Shown one piece after another: positions 49,920 through 58,274 of a DNA stretch of 64,000 bases. The DNA is from JACDAN01 sp963834825 (GTDB taxonomy: Bacteria > Actinomycetota > Thermoleophilia > Gaiellales > Gaiellaceae): the NCBI GenBank assembly GCA_963834825.1, contig CAWICZ010000014.1, positions 434,001 through 498,000 on the forward strand. Direction: 5' to 3'. A program made the translations under genes and the position numbers. The notes under the pieces were generated by a model. That model did not search any database, was not told where the DNA came from, and was given only the letters and a program-made list of their open reading frames with translations. The number at the start of each line of letters is the position of its first letter. The first letter of the stretch is position 1.

Positions 49920-50255
49920 ATGCCTCATCAGGCTTGGAGCAACAAGCGAGAACTGCAGTACGAGCGCGTCAAGTCGAGCGCGAAGAAGCGTGGCACCTCG
50001 ACGAAGCGGGCGAAAGAGATCGCGGCCCGGACGGTCAACAAGGAGCGCGCGCGCTCGGGTTAGGCCCGAAGCTCGTCTCGCACCTTCAGACGCGACATGT
50101 CGCCAAGTCGCCGCGGCGGCCTCCGGTCGGGCACGAGCCGGCCGAAGGGCCGCACGAAGGAGCAGCTGTACAACGAGGCCAAGCGGATGAACATCTCCGG
50201 ACGCTCGAAGATGAACAAGCAGCAGCTCCAGCGGGCAGTCGACAGGCGCAAGTAG
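49920..50255 (+). pseudogene. Plasmid-stabilization-like small protein split by an in-frame TAG
   Basis: ATG 49920 follows a strong AAGGAGG site. The first part (MPHQAWSNKRELQYERVK, then EIAARTVNKERARSG, 47 residues) ends at TAG 50061-50063. The same frame continues without a shift as ARSSSRTFRRDMSPSRRGGL and ends EAKRMNISGRSKMNKQQLQR with TAG 50253-50255. From memory, homologous actinobacterial proteins of about 110 residues read through this point with a Glu, so GAG to TAG is the likely change. Re-initiation at ATG 50097 could make the C-terminal part separately. Confidence 0.65.
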
Positions 50256-50290
50256 ACGTAAGAAATCCGCATTCGGCGACACGAAGTCGG

Positions 50291-51010
50291 GTGGCTATGC
50301 TCCCGGCTCCGTTGCGCCCGAAGACCCTCGACCACGTCGCGTACTGGACGGACGACCGCGACCGGATCGCGGAGTTCGTCACCACGCACCTCGGTATGCA
50401 CGTCATCGAGCACACCGACCGCTTCACGCTGGTCGGATCCGATGCGCGGCGCGGAAAGCTGACGCTGTTCGACGCGGAGGGCCCCCGCGAGCGCGGCGCG
50501 CTCAAGCACGTCGCCTTGCGGGTGAACGACCTCGCGGCCGCCGTGCAGGAGCTTCCGGTCGACATGCCGGTCGAGCGTGCCGACGGGACGGCTCTCGTCG
50601 ATCTCGGCGACGGGGTCCGTTTGGGTCTCGTCGAGGCGGAGACGGACACCGAATACGACCTCGACCACGTCGCGCTCTTCTCGTCCGACCCCGAGGCGAC
50701 CGCGGCGCGCTATCGCGACTACGGATTCGACGCGGCCGATCAGAGTCCGACCGGCGCGCCCCGTGTCGAAGTCTCGGGCGCCTACGTCGAGTTCCACGAG
50801 GGCGAGCCCGGCGACCCGGAGAAGCCGCTGCTGAACCATCTCGCCGTGCTGGTCGACTCGGCCGAGGAGCATCGGCGGGAAGCGGAGACGCGCGACATCG
50901 AGGTACAGGACTTCGTCGACGCTCCGAACACGCTCGCCGTCTTCGTCTGGCTGCCCGAGCGCGTTCGCCTCGAATACGTCGAGCACAAGCCGACGTTCGC
51001 GCTGCAATAG
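50291..51010 (+). CDS. VOC-superfamily (glyoxalase/dioxygenase-like) protein
   Basis: A 239-residue protein from GTG 50291 (ATG 50297 is possible) with two tandem VOC modules. The first is LDHVAYWTDDRDRIAEFV with KHVALRVNDL. The second is YDLDHVALFSSDPEATAARY with NHLAVLVDSAEEH. Two His and Glu residues could bind a metal, but the enzyme class cannot be assigned. Its stop overlaps the start region of the flavoprotein. Confidence 0.85.
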   Translation: MAMLPAPLRPKTLDHVAYWTDDRDRIAEFVTTHLGMHVIEHTDRFTLVGSDARRGKLTLFDAEGPRERGALKHVALRVNDLAAAVQELPVDMPVERADGTALVDLGDGVRLGLVEAETDTEYDLDHVALFSSDPEATAARYRDYGFDAADQSPTGAPRVEVSGAYVEFHEGEPGDPEKPLLNHLAVLVDSAEEHRREAETRDIEVQDFVDAPNTLAVFVWLPERVRLEYVEHKPTFALQ

Positions 51011-52038
51011 GCGACATCCGCATCGCCGGGGCCGGGATGGCCGGCCTGGTCGCAGCCGCCCGCGCCCGCGAGCTCGGCGCTCAGCCCGTCGTCTTCGAGA
51101 AAGGCACGCGGGCCGGCGGGTCGATGCTGCTCTCGAGCGGCTTCGTCTGGCGCTACCGCTCGCTCGACATGCACCTGGAGCAGTGCCCCGCGTCGGACGA
51201 GGTCTTGGCGAGGACGCTCGTCGAGCAGTTCGACGATTCGCTCGACTGGCTGAAGTCCCTCGGCGTCCAGCTGCTCACGCGCGACACCGGCAACCCGTTG
51301 ACCGTCGGCGGCCGGTTCGACCCGCGGCAGCTCGTGGAGACGCTGGGGCGCGACGTTCGGTTGGGGGAGACGACGGCGGAGCCGGCGATCCTGGCGACGG
51401 GAGGATTCCCGGTGCGGCTCGCGCGCGAGCGCGGCCTGCTCCCGCGTGCGAACCCGTGGAGCGAGGGCGACGGCCTCGAGCTCGCGATCTCCCGAGGGGC
51501 GGCGAGCGTCGGCGACCTGGCCGAGTTCTACGGCCGCGCGATGCCGGCCGTCGCCGACATCGCCGAACAGGACTTTGTTCGCTTCACGCAGCTCTACGGA
51601 CGCTATGCAACGGTGACGTCGAACGACGGGACCGAGCGCTTCGAGGCCGAGCCAAGCTGGTCTGAGACCGACCTCGTCCAGCAGATTGCGCGCTGGCCTG
51701 GCGGCGTCGCCTGGTACCGCGTCGACCGACGCGATCTCGATCGCCGCGTGCGGGAGCGGACGGTGCGCGAGATGATCGAGGCGGCGCGCGAAGCCGGCGC
51801 GCCGGTCCACGAGAACGACGAGGGTATGCGCGTCCTCGTCCGAGCCTCGGTCACGCAGACGATCGGCGGTATCCGCATCGACGAGCGTGCCCGGGTGCTC
51901 GACGAGCGTGGCGCGCCGATCGACGGTCTCTTCGCCGGGGGCGTCGACGCGGGCGGCTGGGCAACGGGCGGCTATGCCAGCGGCCTGTCGGCGGCACTGG
52001 TCTTCGGCCGGATCGCGGCCGAAAGCGCCGTGGGCTAG
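51007..52038 (+). CDS. FAD-dependent oxidoreductase (fumarate reductase/ketosteroid dehydrogenase-like)
   Basis: About 343 residues. The dinucleotide-binding loop RIAGAGMAGLVAAARAREL lies upstream of the first standard start (ATG 51037), so translation must begin earlier; ATA 51007 overlaps the VOC stop and would give the full domain. Other blocks are EKGTRAGGSMLLSSGFVWR, PAILATGGFPVRLA and the C-terminal FAD loop FAGGVDAGGWATGGYASGLS. It is shorter than most relatives, with a compact middle region. The substrate is unknown. Confidence 0.82.
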   Translation: MGDIRIAGAGMAGLVAAARARELGAQPVVFEKGTRAGGSMLLSSGFVWRYRSLDMHLEQCPASDEVLARTLVEQFDDSLDWLKSLGVQLLTRDTGNPLTVGGRFDPRQLVETLGRDVRLGETTAEPAILATGGFPVRLARERGLLPRANPWSEGDGLELAISRGAASVGDLAEFYGRAMPAVADIAEQDFVRFTQLYGRYATVTSNDGTERFEAEPSWSETDLVQQIARWPGGVAWYRVDRRDLDRRVRERTVREMIEAAREAGAPVHENDEGMRVLVRASVTQTIGGIRIDERARVLDERGAPIDGLFAGGVDAGGWATGGYASGLSAALVFGRIAAESAVG

Positions 52039-52217
52039 ACGGCTTGCAGATACGCGCAGCGGCGGTCGTCGCCCGGCAGCGGCGACGGCCCGATGCGGGT
52101 GACGACCATCCGACCGAGATCCTCCTCCTCGACGACTGCGCCGACCGCCGGCAGCTCGCCTTCGCGCTCGCGCAGCTCGTACCCGGTCGGCTTCGAGACG
52201 AAGAGGAGGTGCCTCAC
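52035..52217 (-). CDS. Small conserved hypothetical protein
   Basis: A 60-residue ORF from GTG 52215-52217, beginning RHLLFVSKPTGYELRERE and ending PSPLPGDDRRCAYLQAV. TAGAGT (52226-52231) lies 8 nt upstream, and its TAG is also the stop of the histidine kinase gene. The composition is unlike random G+C-rich sequence. Function unknown. Confidence 0.65.
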   Translation of the reverse strand: MRHLLFVSKPTGYELREREGELPAVGAVVEEEDLGRMVVTRIGPSPLPGDDRRCAYLQAV

Positions 52218-52228
52218 GCGGCCGGACT

Positions 52229-53071
52229 CTAACCGTGCGCCGTATAGGGCGGCAGCGTGACGCGCACCGCCGTCCCGTCGCCGTCTGGGCTCGTCTCGAC
52301 GGCGACGCGGCCCTGGAGCGTTCTGGCCCGCTCCTCGATCTCGTCGAAGCTGCGTCGCCGCCGCTCGCCTGGACTGTCGTCCACGATCACCGTTTCGATC
52401 GCGCCGCCGTCGACCGAGGCGACGCGGACGCTGATCCGGGTCGGCGGCCCCCGTCGGACGGCCTGGTCGATCGCTTCCCGGATGATCTGGTAGAGCGCGG
52501 CTTGGGCGCGCTCGCTGAGCGTCTCGCCTGCCTCGACGTCGAGCTCGACCTGGATTCGGTGTGAGATCCCGACCCGCTCGGCCAGCGCCTCGACCGCGGG
52601 GCCGAAGCCGCGGTCGCGAAGAACGACCGGCTCCAGGGCGAACGAGAGGTCACGAAGCTCGCGAATCGTCTCCCGCTGTCGCTCGACCGCCATCCGGAGG
52701 ATCCGCTTGGCGTCGTCGCTCGCGCCGCGCTCGACCGCGTCGATCACGCCGTCGAGCATCAGCGCGATCCCGGACATGGCCTGGACGGGGACGTCATGGA
52801 GGAACAACGCGAGCCGCCGCCGCTCTTCCTGCTCGGCGCTGAGCAACTGGTCGGCGAGCCGCGCGTGCTCCACCTCCTGGAGCTCGTGCCGCTCGCGCTC
52901 GCTCGTGAGGATGTGCCGCGCGAGCAGGGCCAGCAGCACGATCGCGGCCGCGAGAGCAGCAAACGCGACCCAGGCGGACCCCGCGGCCAGTCCGACGGCG
53001 GCGACGACGGCCGCGGCGGCCACCCCGCCGATCAGCAGGGCATTAGTCGATGATCGCGTCGCGAAGCGCAA
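52229..53071 (-). CDS. NarL-type sensor histidine kinase with degenerate ATP site
   Basis: A 280-residue membrane kinase. Two helices (LIGGVAAAAVVAAVGLAAG, FAALAAAIVLLALLARHIL) precede a coiled coil and the HisKA_3 dimerisation domain with the phospho-acceptor His in LALFLHDVPVQAMSGIAL. The ATPase domain is altered: the N box reads REAIDQAVRR (the usual Asn is Gln), the G1 box reads VDDSPGERRRRSF instead of DDGxGF, and the following Gly-rich lid is absent. It may have weak or no kinase activity. It overlaps the response regulator gene by 29 nt. Confidence 0.9.
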   Translation of the reverse strand: MRFATRSSTNALLIGGVAAAAVVAAVGLAAGSAWVAFAALAAAIVLLALLARHILTSERERHELQEVEHARLADQLLSAEQEERRRLALFLHDVPVQAMSGIALMLDGVIDAVERGASDDAKRILRMAVERQRETIRELRDLSFALEPVVLRDRGFGPAVEALAERVGISHRIQVELDVEAGETLSERAQAALYQIIREAIDQAVRRGPPTRISVRVASVDGGAIETVIVDDSPGERRRRSFDEIEERARTLQGRVAVETSPDGDGTAVRVTLPPYTAHG

Positions 53072-53687
53072 TCGCCACCGCGTGCGTTCGCGTGTCGGCC
53101 TCGAGCTTGGTCAGGATGTGCCGGACGTGGCTCTTCACCGTCTCCTGGCTGATGAACAGCCGGGCGGCCGCCTCGGCGTTGGACATGCCGTCGGCGAGGA
53201 GCTGGAGAATCTCCCGCTCGCGCGGGGTCAGCATGTCCTCGCGGTCCCCGGGGAGGAACGCGGGCATCAGGGCCGGATCGACATACCCGTCGCCCGCGGC
53301 GATCTTCTCGATCGCCTTCACGAGCGTCTGGTGCGGCGCCTCCTTGAGGATGTAGCCCTTCGCGCCAGACTCGAGCCCGCGGCTGAGCAGACTCCGCTCG
53401 CTGTAGGCGGTGAAGATCAGCACTGAGGTCTCCGGCACCTTCGCCGTCAGCACCTTCGTCGCCTCGAGCCCGTCCATGCCCGGCATGCGCACGTCCATGA
53501 TCACGACGTGAGGCTTCCGGCGCTCGGCGAGCGACACCGCCGCTGCGCCGTCGGAGGCCTCGCCGATCACACGGATGTGCGGCGCCCGCGAGAGCGACAG
53601 TCGAAGGCCTTCACGGACGACCTCGTGGTCGTCCACGATCAGACACGTGATCTCGCGCGCGCCGTCGGAGCCGGGATCCTGGTTCAC
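53043..53687 (-). CDS. NarL/LuxR-family response regulator
   Basis: A 214-residue regulator. The receiver has the acidic pair in LIVDDHEVVREGLRL, the phospho-acceptor in VVIMDVRMPGMDGLEA and the Lys in GYILKEAP. The C-terminal LuxR-type HTH is LTPREREILQLLADGMSNAE with ETVKSHVRHILTKLEAD. GTG 53685-53687 is 6 nt after TAGACT (53694-53699), so it is leaderless. It pairs with the downstream kinase. Confidence 0.95.
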   Translation of the reverse strand: MNQDPGSDGAREITCLIVDDHEVVREGLRLSLSRAPHIRVIGEASDGAAAVSLAERRKPHVVIMDVRMPGMDGLEATKVLTAKVPETSVLIFTAYSERSLLSRGLESGAKGYILKEAPHQTLVKAIEKIAAGDGYVDPALMPAFLPGDREDMLTPREREILQLLADGMSNAEAAARLFISQETVKSHVRHILTKLEADTRTHAVAIALRDAIID

Positions 53688-53721
53688 GGCGGGAGTCTAG
53701 GCTCGCGCTCGGCCTCCATGC

Positions 53722-54618
53722 CTAGACGGACAGGGCCAGTTGCTCGTCGTGGGCGCCGCCGTCGAGCGGCTCGCGGCGGCGGTCTCGGACGCCGTACTCA
53801 CGCGCCAGCTCCGCGACCTGCCGGCGCACGGGAGTCGCCTCGGCGGCCGGCAGGTAGGCGCGGCCGTCGTAGAGCCGGTCGTAGTGGTCGACCATTCCCG
53901 GCCAGTCGGCCGCCAGGTGCTCGAGGAAGTGCTCCCGCGTGCCGGGTCGCAGGAAGAGCAGGTTCGTCCAGACCGCGGTCGCTCCCGACTGACGCGCCGC
54001 CTTCACGACCTCACGCAGCTGTTCGGGCCGGTCCGAGATCCCCGGGAGGATCGGCGCCATGCCGACCACGACCTTGATCCCCGCGTCGACGAGCTCCTTC
54101 ACCGCACGCAGCCGCTGACGCGGGTGCGCCGTGCTCGGCTCCGTCTTCCGCCAGACCTCCTCGTCGAGCGTCGGGATCGAGAAGCTGATCGAGACCTCGG
54201 CCCGCCGCGCCGCCTCGGCGAGCACGTCGAGGTCGCGGACGATCATCGGCCCGCGCGTGATCATGCTGAACGCGTTCGACGCCTCCGCGAAGGCCTCGAT
54301 GCAGCCGCGCGTCAGCCGGTAGCGGCCCTCGGCGGGCTGATAGGGGTCGGTGGCAGCCCCGACTGCGACGGACTCGCCTTCCCAGGAGGGCCGGGAGAGC
54401 TCTCGACGCAGCACCTCCGCGACATTGACCTTGACGCGGATCGAGGTCCCGTACCGCTCGTCGGACGGCCGGTCGGCGCGATGTTCGAAGGCCCTGACGT
54501 AGCAGAAGGTGCAGCGGTGGACGCAGCCCATGTACGGATTGAGGGACCAGCCGAATGCCATCCCCTTGACGCGGTTGAGGGCGCTCTGGCACGGCTCCTC
54601 GCGGTACTCGACGCGCAC
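53722..54618 (-). CDS. Radical SAM protein of the SPL/Rv2578c type
   Basis: A 298-residue radical SAM enzyme. The iron-sulfur motif is NPYMGCVHRCTFCYVRAFEH (CxxxCxxC), followed by AVGAATDPYQPAEG and SISFSIPTLDEEVWRKTEPS, as in spore-photoproduct-lyase-like proteins of actinobacteria. The reaction is not known for this subfamily; DNA damage reversal is suggested by similarity to SplB. The start is GTG 54616-54618, with TACACT 6 nt upstream and an SOS-box-like palindrome just before it, which points to LexA control. Confidence 0.92.
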   Translation of the reverse strand: MRVEYREEPCQSALNRVKGMAFGWSLNPYMGCVHRCTFCYVRAFEHRADRPSDERYGTSIRVKVNVAEVLRRELSRPSWEGESVAVGAATDPYQPAEGRYRLTRGCIEAFAEASNAFSMITRGPMIVRDLDVLAEAARRAEVSISFSIPTLDEEVWRKTEPSTAHPRQRLRAVKELVDAGIKVVVGMAPILPGISDRPEQLREVVKAARQSGATAVWTNLLFLRPGTREHFLEHLAADWPGMVDHYDRLYDGRAYLPAAEATPVRRQVAELAREYGVRDRRREPLDGGAHDEQLALSV

Positions 54619-54624
54619 TCCTCA

Positions 54625-54642
54625 AGTGTAGAACATATGTTC
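54625..54642 (-). promoter_or_regulatory. SOS (LexA) box abutting a leaderless -10
   Basis: GAACATATGTTC (54631-54642) is a perfect 12-bp palindrome and matches the core of the Gram-positive/actinobacterial LexA operator. On the minus strand it is followed immediately by the -10 TACACT (54630-54625), 6 nt before the GTG of the SPL-like gene. LexA bound here would cover the promoter. It also lies upstream of the CNNM gene on the plus strand, but 92 bp from that start. Confidence 0.75.
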
Positions 54643-54668
54643 GCTCGGGTGACCGTCCTGCCCGTTCC

Positions 54669-54674
54669 TATAAT
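54669..54674 (+). promoter_or_regulatory. Consensus -10 upstream of the CNNM gene
   Basis: TATAAT is a perfect -10, 59 bp before ATG 54734. No good -35 is visible at 17 bp. The resulting leader would be about 50 nt and ends in a hairpin (GCCCCG-GCAAG-CGGGGC, 54717-54733) that abuts the start codon. Confidence 0.5.
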
Positions 54675-54733
54675 CCGAAGACTTCCTTGGACGACGACCG
54701 ACCGCCTAGTACCCGAGCCCCGGCAAGCGGGGC

Positions 54734-56035
54734 ATGAGCGACCTCCTTCGAATCGTCGTGGTTCTCCTGCTCGTGCTGGGGAACGCGATCTTCGTCGCAG
54801 CCGAGTACGCGCTCGTGACGGCGCGACGCTCACGCTTGAAGGAGCTCGCGGAGTCAGGCCGGCGCGGCGCCCAACGCGCCCTCGAGCTGATGGACGACCC
54901 CGTGCGGTTCATCAGCACTGTCCAGGTCGGAATCACGGTCGCGGGGATTGCGATGGGCGCAATCGGGCAGCCGCTCGTCCAGCACTGGTTCGGGTTCGTG
55001 CAGTCCGACACCGTCGCGTTCCTGCTCGCGTTCTTCTTCCTGACCTACCTCAGCGTCTCGCTGGGCGAGCTCGTCCCGAAGGCGATCGCACTCCAGCGTG
55101 CCGAACGGCTGGCCATCGCCCTAGCGCGGCCGATCGACCTGCTGGGACGGATCGCCCACCCGCTCGTCTGGCTGCTCCAGACCTCGTCGAACGCCGTCGT
55201 CCGGCTCTTCGGGATCGAGCCGGCGCCGACGGGTGTCGTCGTCCAGACGCGTGAGGACGTGCGTGCCTTCCTCGCGGAAGCCGGCACGAGCGGGGCGGTC
55301 GAGGGCGTCGAGCAAGAGGTTCTGTACGCCGCCTTCAAGTTCGCCGAGAAGGAAGCGCACGACGTCATGGTTCACAAGCCGGAGGTCGTCGCGATCTCCG
55401 TCGACATGCCCCCGCGCGAGTGCCTTGCCGCCGTCGTCAATTCGCCGTTCACCCGCTATCCGGCCTACCGCGAGTCGCTCGACCACATCGAGGGGATCCT
55501 TCACGTTCGCGACCTCTTCACCGCCCTTTACGAACAGGGGATCGACAACGTCGTGATCGCCGACCTGCTCCGTAAGCCGTTCTTCGTGCCTGAGACGAAG
55601 AACCTCGCGCCGCTGCTCGCGGAATTCCGTGCGCTCAACCAGCACATGGCGATCGTGGTCGACGAGTACGGCTCGATGCAGGGGATCGTCACGCTCGAGG
55701 ACCTGCTGGAGGAGATCGTCGGGGAGATCGAGGACGAGTACGACCTGCCGGACGAGTCGCTCGAGCGGATCGACGAGCGCAGGATCCGCGTCGACGGTAC
55801 CTACCCGATCGACGACTTCAACGAGCAGTTCGACGTAGCGATGCCCGACGAGGACTACCACACGCTGGCCGGCTTCGTCTTCGGGCAGCTGGGTCGCGCG
55901 CCGGAGGCAGGAGACGAGGTCAACTGGAATGGGCTCAGGTTCGGCGTCATCGACGTCGACGGGACGCGGATCGAGAAGCTCGAGGTCGAGTTCCTGCCCG
56001 AGGAGACCGAACCCGCGACCACGGAGTCGGCCTGA
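54734..56035 (+). CDS. CNNM/CorC-family (hemolysin-like) membrane protein
   Basis: A 433-residue protein. The N-terminal CNNM domain (VVLLLVLGNAIFVAAEYALV, ISTVQVGITVAGIAMGAIGQ, LTYLSVSLGELVPKAIALQR) precedes a CBS pair (DVMVHKPEVVAISVDMP, HMAIVVDEYGSMQGIVTLED) and the C-terminal CorC_HlyC domain (YPIDDFNEQFDVAMPDEDYH). The family exports or senses magnesium and cobalt. There is no Shine-Dalgarno sequence, and the leader hairpin touches the ATG. The stop overlaps a possible CTG start of recG. Confidence 0.92.
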   Translation: MSDLLRIVVVLLLVLGNAIFVAAEYALVTARRSRLKELAESGRRGAQRALELMDDPVRFISTVQVGITVAGIAMGAIGQPLVQHWFGFVQSDTVAFLLAFFFLTYLSVSLGELVPKAIALQRAERLAIALARPIDLLGRIAHPLVWLLQTSSNAVVRLFGIEPAPTGVVVQTREDVRAFLAEAGTSGAVEGVEQEVLYAAFKFAEKEAHDVMVHKPEVVAISVDMPPRECLAAVVNSPFTRYPAYRESLDHIEGILHVRDLFTALYEQGIDNVVIADLLRKPFFVPETKNLAPLLAEFRALNQHMAIVVDEYGSMQGIVTLEDLLEEIVGEIEDEYDLPDESLERIDERRIRVDGTYPIDDFNEQFDVAMPDEDYHTLAGFVFGQLGRAPEAGDEVNWNGLRFGVIDVDGTRIEKLEVEFLPEETEPATTESA

Positions 56036-58095
56036 CCCTCCCTCGCGGCTTCGCGGGGGCCGAGCCGCCCCCGTCGTGGCCGGCGCTTCCCGGGACCCCG
56101 AGGCCCGAACGTCTCGAGCTCGGGATCGACGTGCTCCGCGGAGTCGGTCCGACCGTGAAGAAGCGGCTCCGCAAGCTGGGGCTCGAGACCGTCCGCGACG
56201 CCCTCGAGTACCGTCCGCACCGCTACGAGCCGGCCGCGCCGGAGCGGCGCATCGTGGAGCTCTTCGGGGAGGACGAGGCCGTGATCGCTGGAGAGGTCCG
56301 CAGCGTCCGGGTCCAGCGCGCGCGCCGACTGACGCTCGTCAAGGCGCGTGTCGCGGACGAGAGCGGAGAGATCACGGCGGTGTGGTTCAACCAGGCCTGG
56401 CTCGCCGACCGGCTCGGCACCGGAACGCGGGTGCGGCTACGGGGCAACCTCCGCGGCCGCGAGTTCGCGGTCAAGTCGTACGACCTCGACGGGGTTTCCT
56501 CGACTGCCGACTACGCGCCGGTGTACCCGGCGACCGAGGAGGTCACGGTCAAGAAGCTCCGTGAGGTCACGAGCGGCGCGCTCGAGTTCGCCCGTGACGT
56601 CGTCGATCCCCTGCCGGCCTCGTTGAGGGCTTCCGCGGGGCTGCCCGCGCGCGCGGACGCGGTCGTCGCGCTGCATCGTCCCCGGGAAGAGGCAGACGGC
56701 GAGCGCGCGCGGCGCCGGCTCGCCTTCGACGAGCTGCTGACCCTTCAGCTCGGCCTGGCGCGGCGGCGGCAGGGACGCGAAGTGGAGCGCGCGACGGGGC
56801 TCGGCGAGCCCGACGGGCTCGCCGAGCGCTACCGCGACATCCTCCCGTTCCGGCTGACTCGGGACCAGGAGCGGGCGATCGCTGAGATCGACGCGGACCT
56901 CGTAGGCGAACGGCCGATGGAGCGGCTGCTCCAGGGCGACGTCGGCTCCGGGAAGACGGTCGTGGCCCTCTATGCGCTCCTCCGCGCGGTGGAGGCGGGC
57001 CGCCGCGGCGCGCTGATGGCGCCGACCGAGACGCTCGCCGAGCAGCACTTCCTCACCGTCGAGCCGCTCTGCCTCGAGCTCGGCGTGTCCTGCGCGCTCC
57101 TGACGAGCTCTGTGGGTGCTCGCGCCCGGCGTGCGGCGCCGAGCGCACAGATCGTCGTCGGCACCCACGCGTTGATCCAGGAGGGCGTCGAGCTCGCCGA
57201 TCTGGCCGTCGCCGTCGTCGACGAGCAGCACCGCTTCGGCGTCGAGCAGCGTGCAGCGATCCGAGCGGGACGCAGGCCGCACACGCTTCACATGACCGCG
57301 ACGCCGATTCCCCGGACGCTGGCGTTGACCGTCTACGGCGACCTCTCCGTGACCGAGATCACCAAGCCGCCCGCGAACCGCAAGCCGATCGTGACGCGGT
57401 GGATCCCGGAGGAGCGAGCCTCGGAGGCCTACCGTCGCCTCGCACGCCTGCTGACGGAGGGTCGGCAGGCCTACGTCGTGTGTCCGCTGATCGAGCAGTC
57501 GGAGACGAGTCGCGCGCGGGCTGCGGAGCAGGAGGCCGAGCGGTTGAAGGCCAACGAGCTGCGTGGCTTCCGCGTGGGCTGCCTGCACGGGAGGTTGAGG
57601 CCGGACGACCGTCGCGAGCTGATGGCCCGCTTCAAGGCGCGGGAGCTCGACGTCCTTGTCGCGACGACGGTGATCGAGGTCGGGGTCGACGTCCCGAATG
57701 CGACCGTGATGATCGTCCAGGAGGCCGACCGCTTCGGGCTCGCGCAGCTGCACCAGCTGCGCGGCCGAGTGGGGAGGGGGGCGGAGCAGTCGTACTGCCT
57801 ACTCGTCTCGCGGCGCAGGGAGGAACTGACCGAGAGCGCGGTCGCCCGGCTCGAAGCGCTCGTCGCGACGACGGACGGGTTCGAGCTCGCCGAGGTCGAT
57901 CTCGAGCTCCGCGGGGAGGGTCAGCTACTCGGCACCCGCCAGTCGGGGCTCACGGACTTCCGCTTCGCGAAGCTCCGCGCCGACCGTGACCTGCTCGAGC
58001 AGGCGCGCGAAGTCGCGGAGGAGCTCGTCGACTACGACGGCCCACTGAACGACGAAGTCGAGCGCCTCTTCGCCGAGCACGATCTCGCGGCCTGA
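56032..58095 (+). CDS. recG: ATP-dependent DNA helicase RecG
   Basis: About 687 residues from CTG 56032 (CTGA overlap with the CNNM stop). The first standard start, GTG 56131, would cut into the conserved ELGIDVLRGVGPTVKKRL. A wedge/OB domain (ITAVWFNQAWLADRLGTGTR) is followed by the helicase core with Walker A LQGDVGSGKTVVALYA, DEQH (VAVVDEQHRFGVEQ), HMTATPIPRTLALTVYGDL and QLRGRVGRGAEQSYCLL. It remodels stalled forks and branched DNA. Which start is used is open. Confidence 0.93.
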   Translation: MTLPRGFAGAEPPPSWPALPGTPRPERLELGIDVLRGVGPTVKKRLRKLGLETVRDALEYRPHRYEPAAPERRIVELFGEDEAVIAGEVRSVRVQRARRLTLVKARVADESGEITAVWFNQAWLADRLGTGTRVRLRGNLRGREFAVKSYDLDGVSSTADYAPVYPATEEVTVKKLREVTSGALEFARDVVDPLPASLRASAGLPARADAVVALHRPREEADGERARRRLAFDELLTLQLGLARRRQGREVERATGLGEPDGLAERYRDILPFRLTRDQERAIAEIDADLVGERPMERLLQGDVGSGKTVVALYALLRAVEAGRRGALMAPTETLAEQHFLTVEPLCLELGVSCALLTSSVGARARRAAPSAQIVVGTHALIQEGVELADLAVAVVDEQHRFGVEQRAAIRAGRRPHTLHMTATPIPRTLALTVYGDLSVTEITKPPANRKPIVTRWIPEERASEAYRRLARLLTEGRQAYVVCPLIEQSETSRARAAEQEAERLKANELRGFRVGCLHGRLRPDDRRELMARFKARELDVLVATTVIEVGVDVPNATVMIVQEADRFGLAQLHQLRGRVGRGAEQSYCLLVSRRREELTESAVARLEALVATTDGFELAEVDLELRGEGQLLGTRQSGLTDFRFAKLRADRDLLEQAREVAEELVDYDGPLNDEVERLFAEHDLAA

Positions 58096-58274
58096 GGCTG
58101 GAGCCAGTGGACAAGTCGGCACACTTCCGGCACACGTTCCCCTTGACGTCGCGCGGTGTCTGACACCAGGCCGCGGCTCGGATGGCCGTGGCCGTCGGCG
58201 CGAGAGGATGGCGGGCCGGCTCTGGCGCGGCGGTGGGCAGCATCGGACTGGAACCACGCCCCCGCCGCGGGTGT

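Noticed and set aside
13865..50063. Genome-wide recoding of TAG (pyrrolysine or suppressor)
   Set aside because: Many intact genes here end at TAG with normal lengths (hspR, dnaJ, acpP, rnc and others), and no pyl genes are present. The two internal ambers are better explained as local mutations or errors.
58096..58274. Attachment site or tRNA fragment before the kelch gene
   Set aside because: There is a short direct repeat (CGGCACAC twice near 58120-58135), but no tRNA arms could be formed and no integrase is present.
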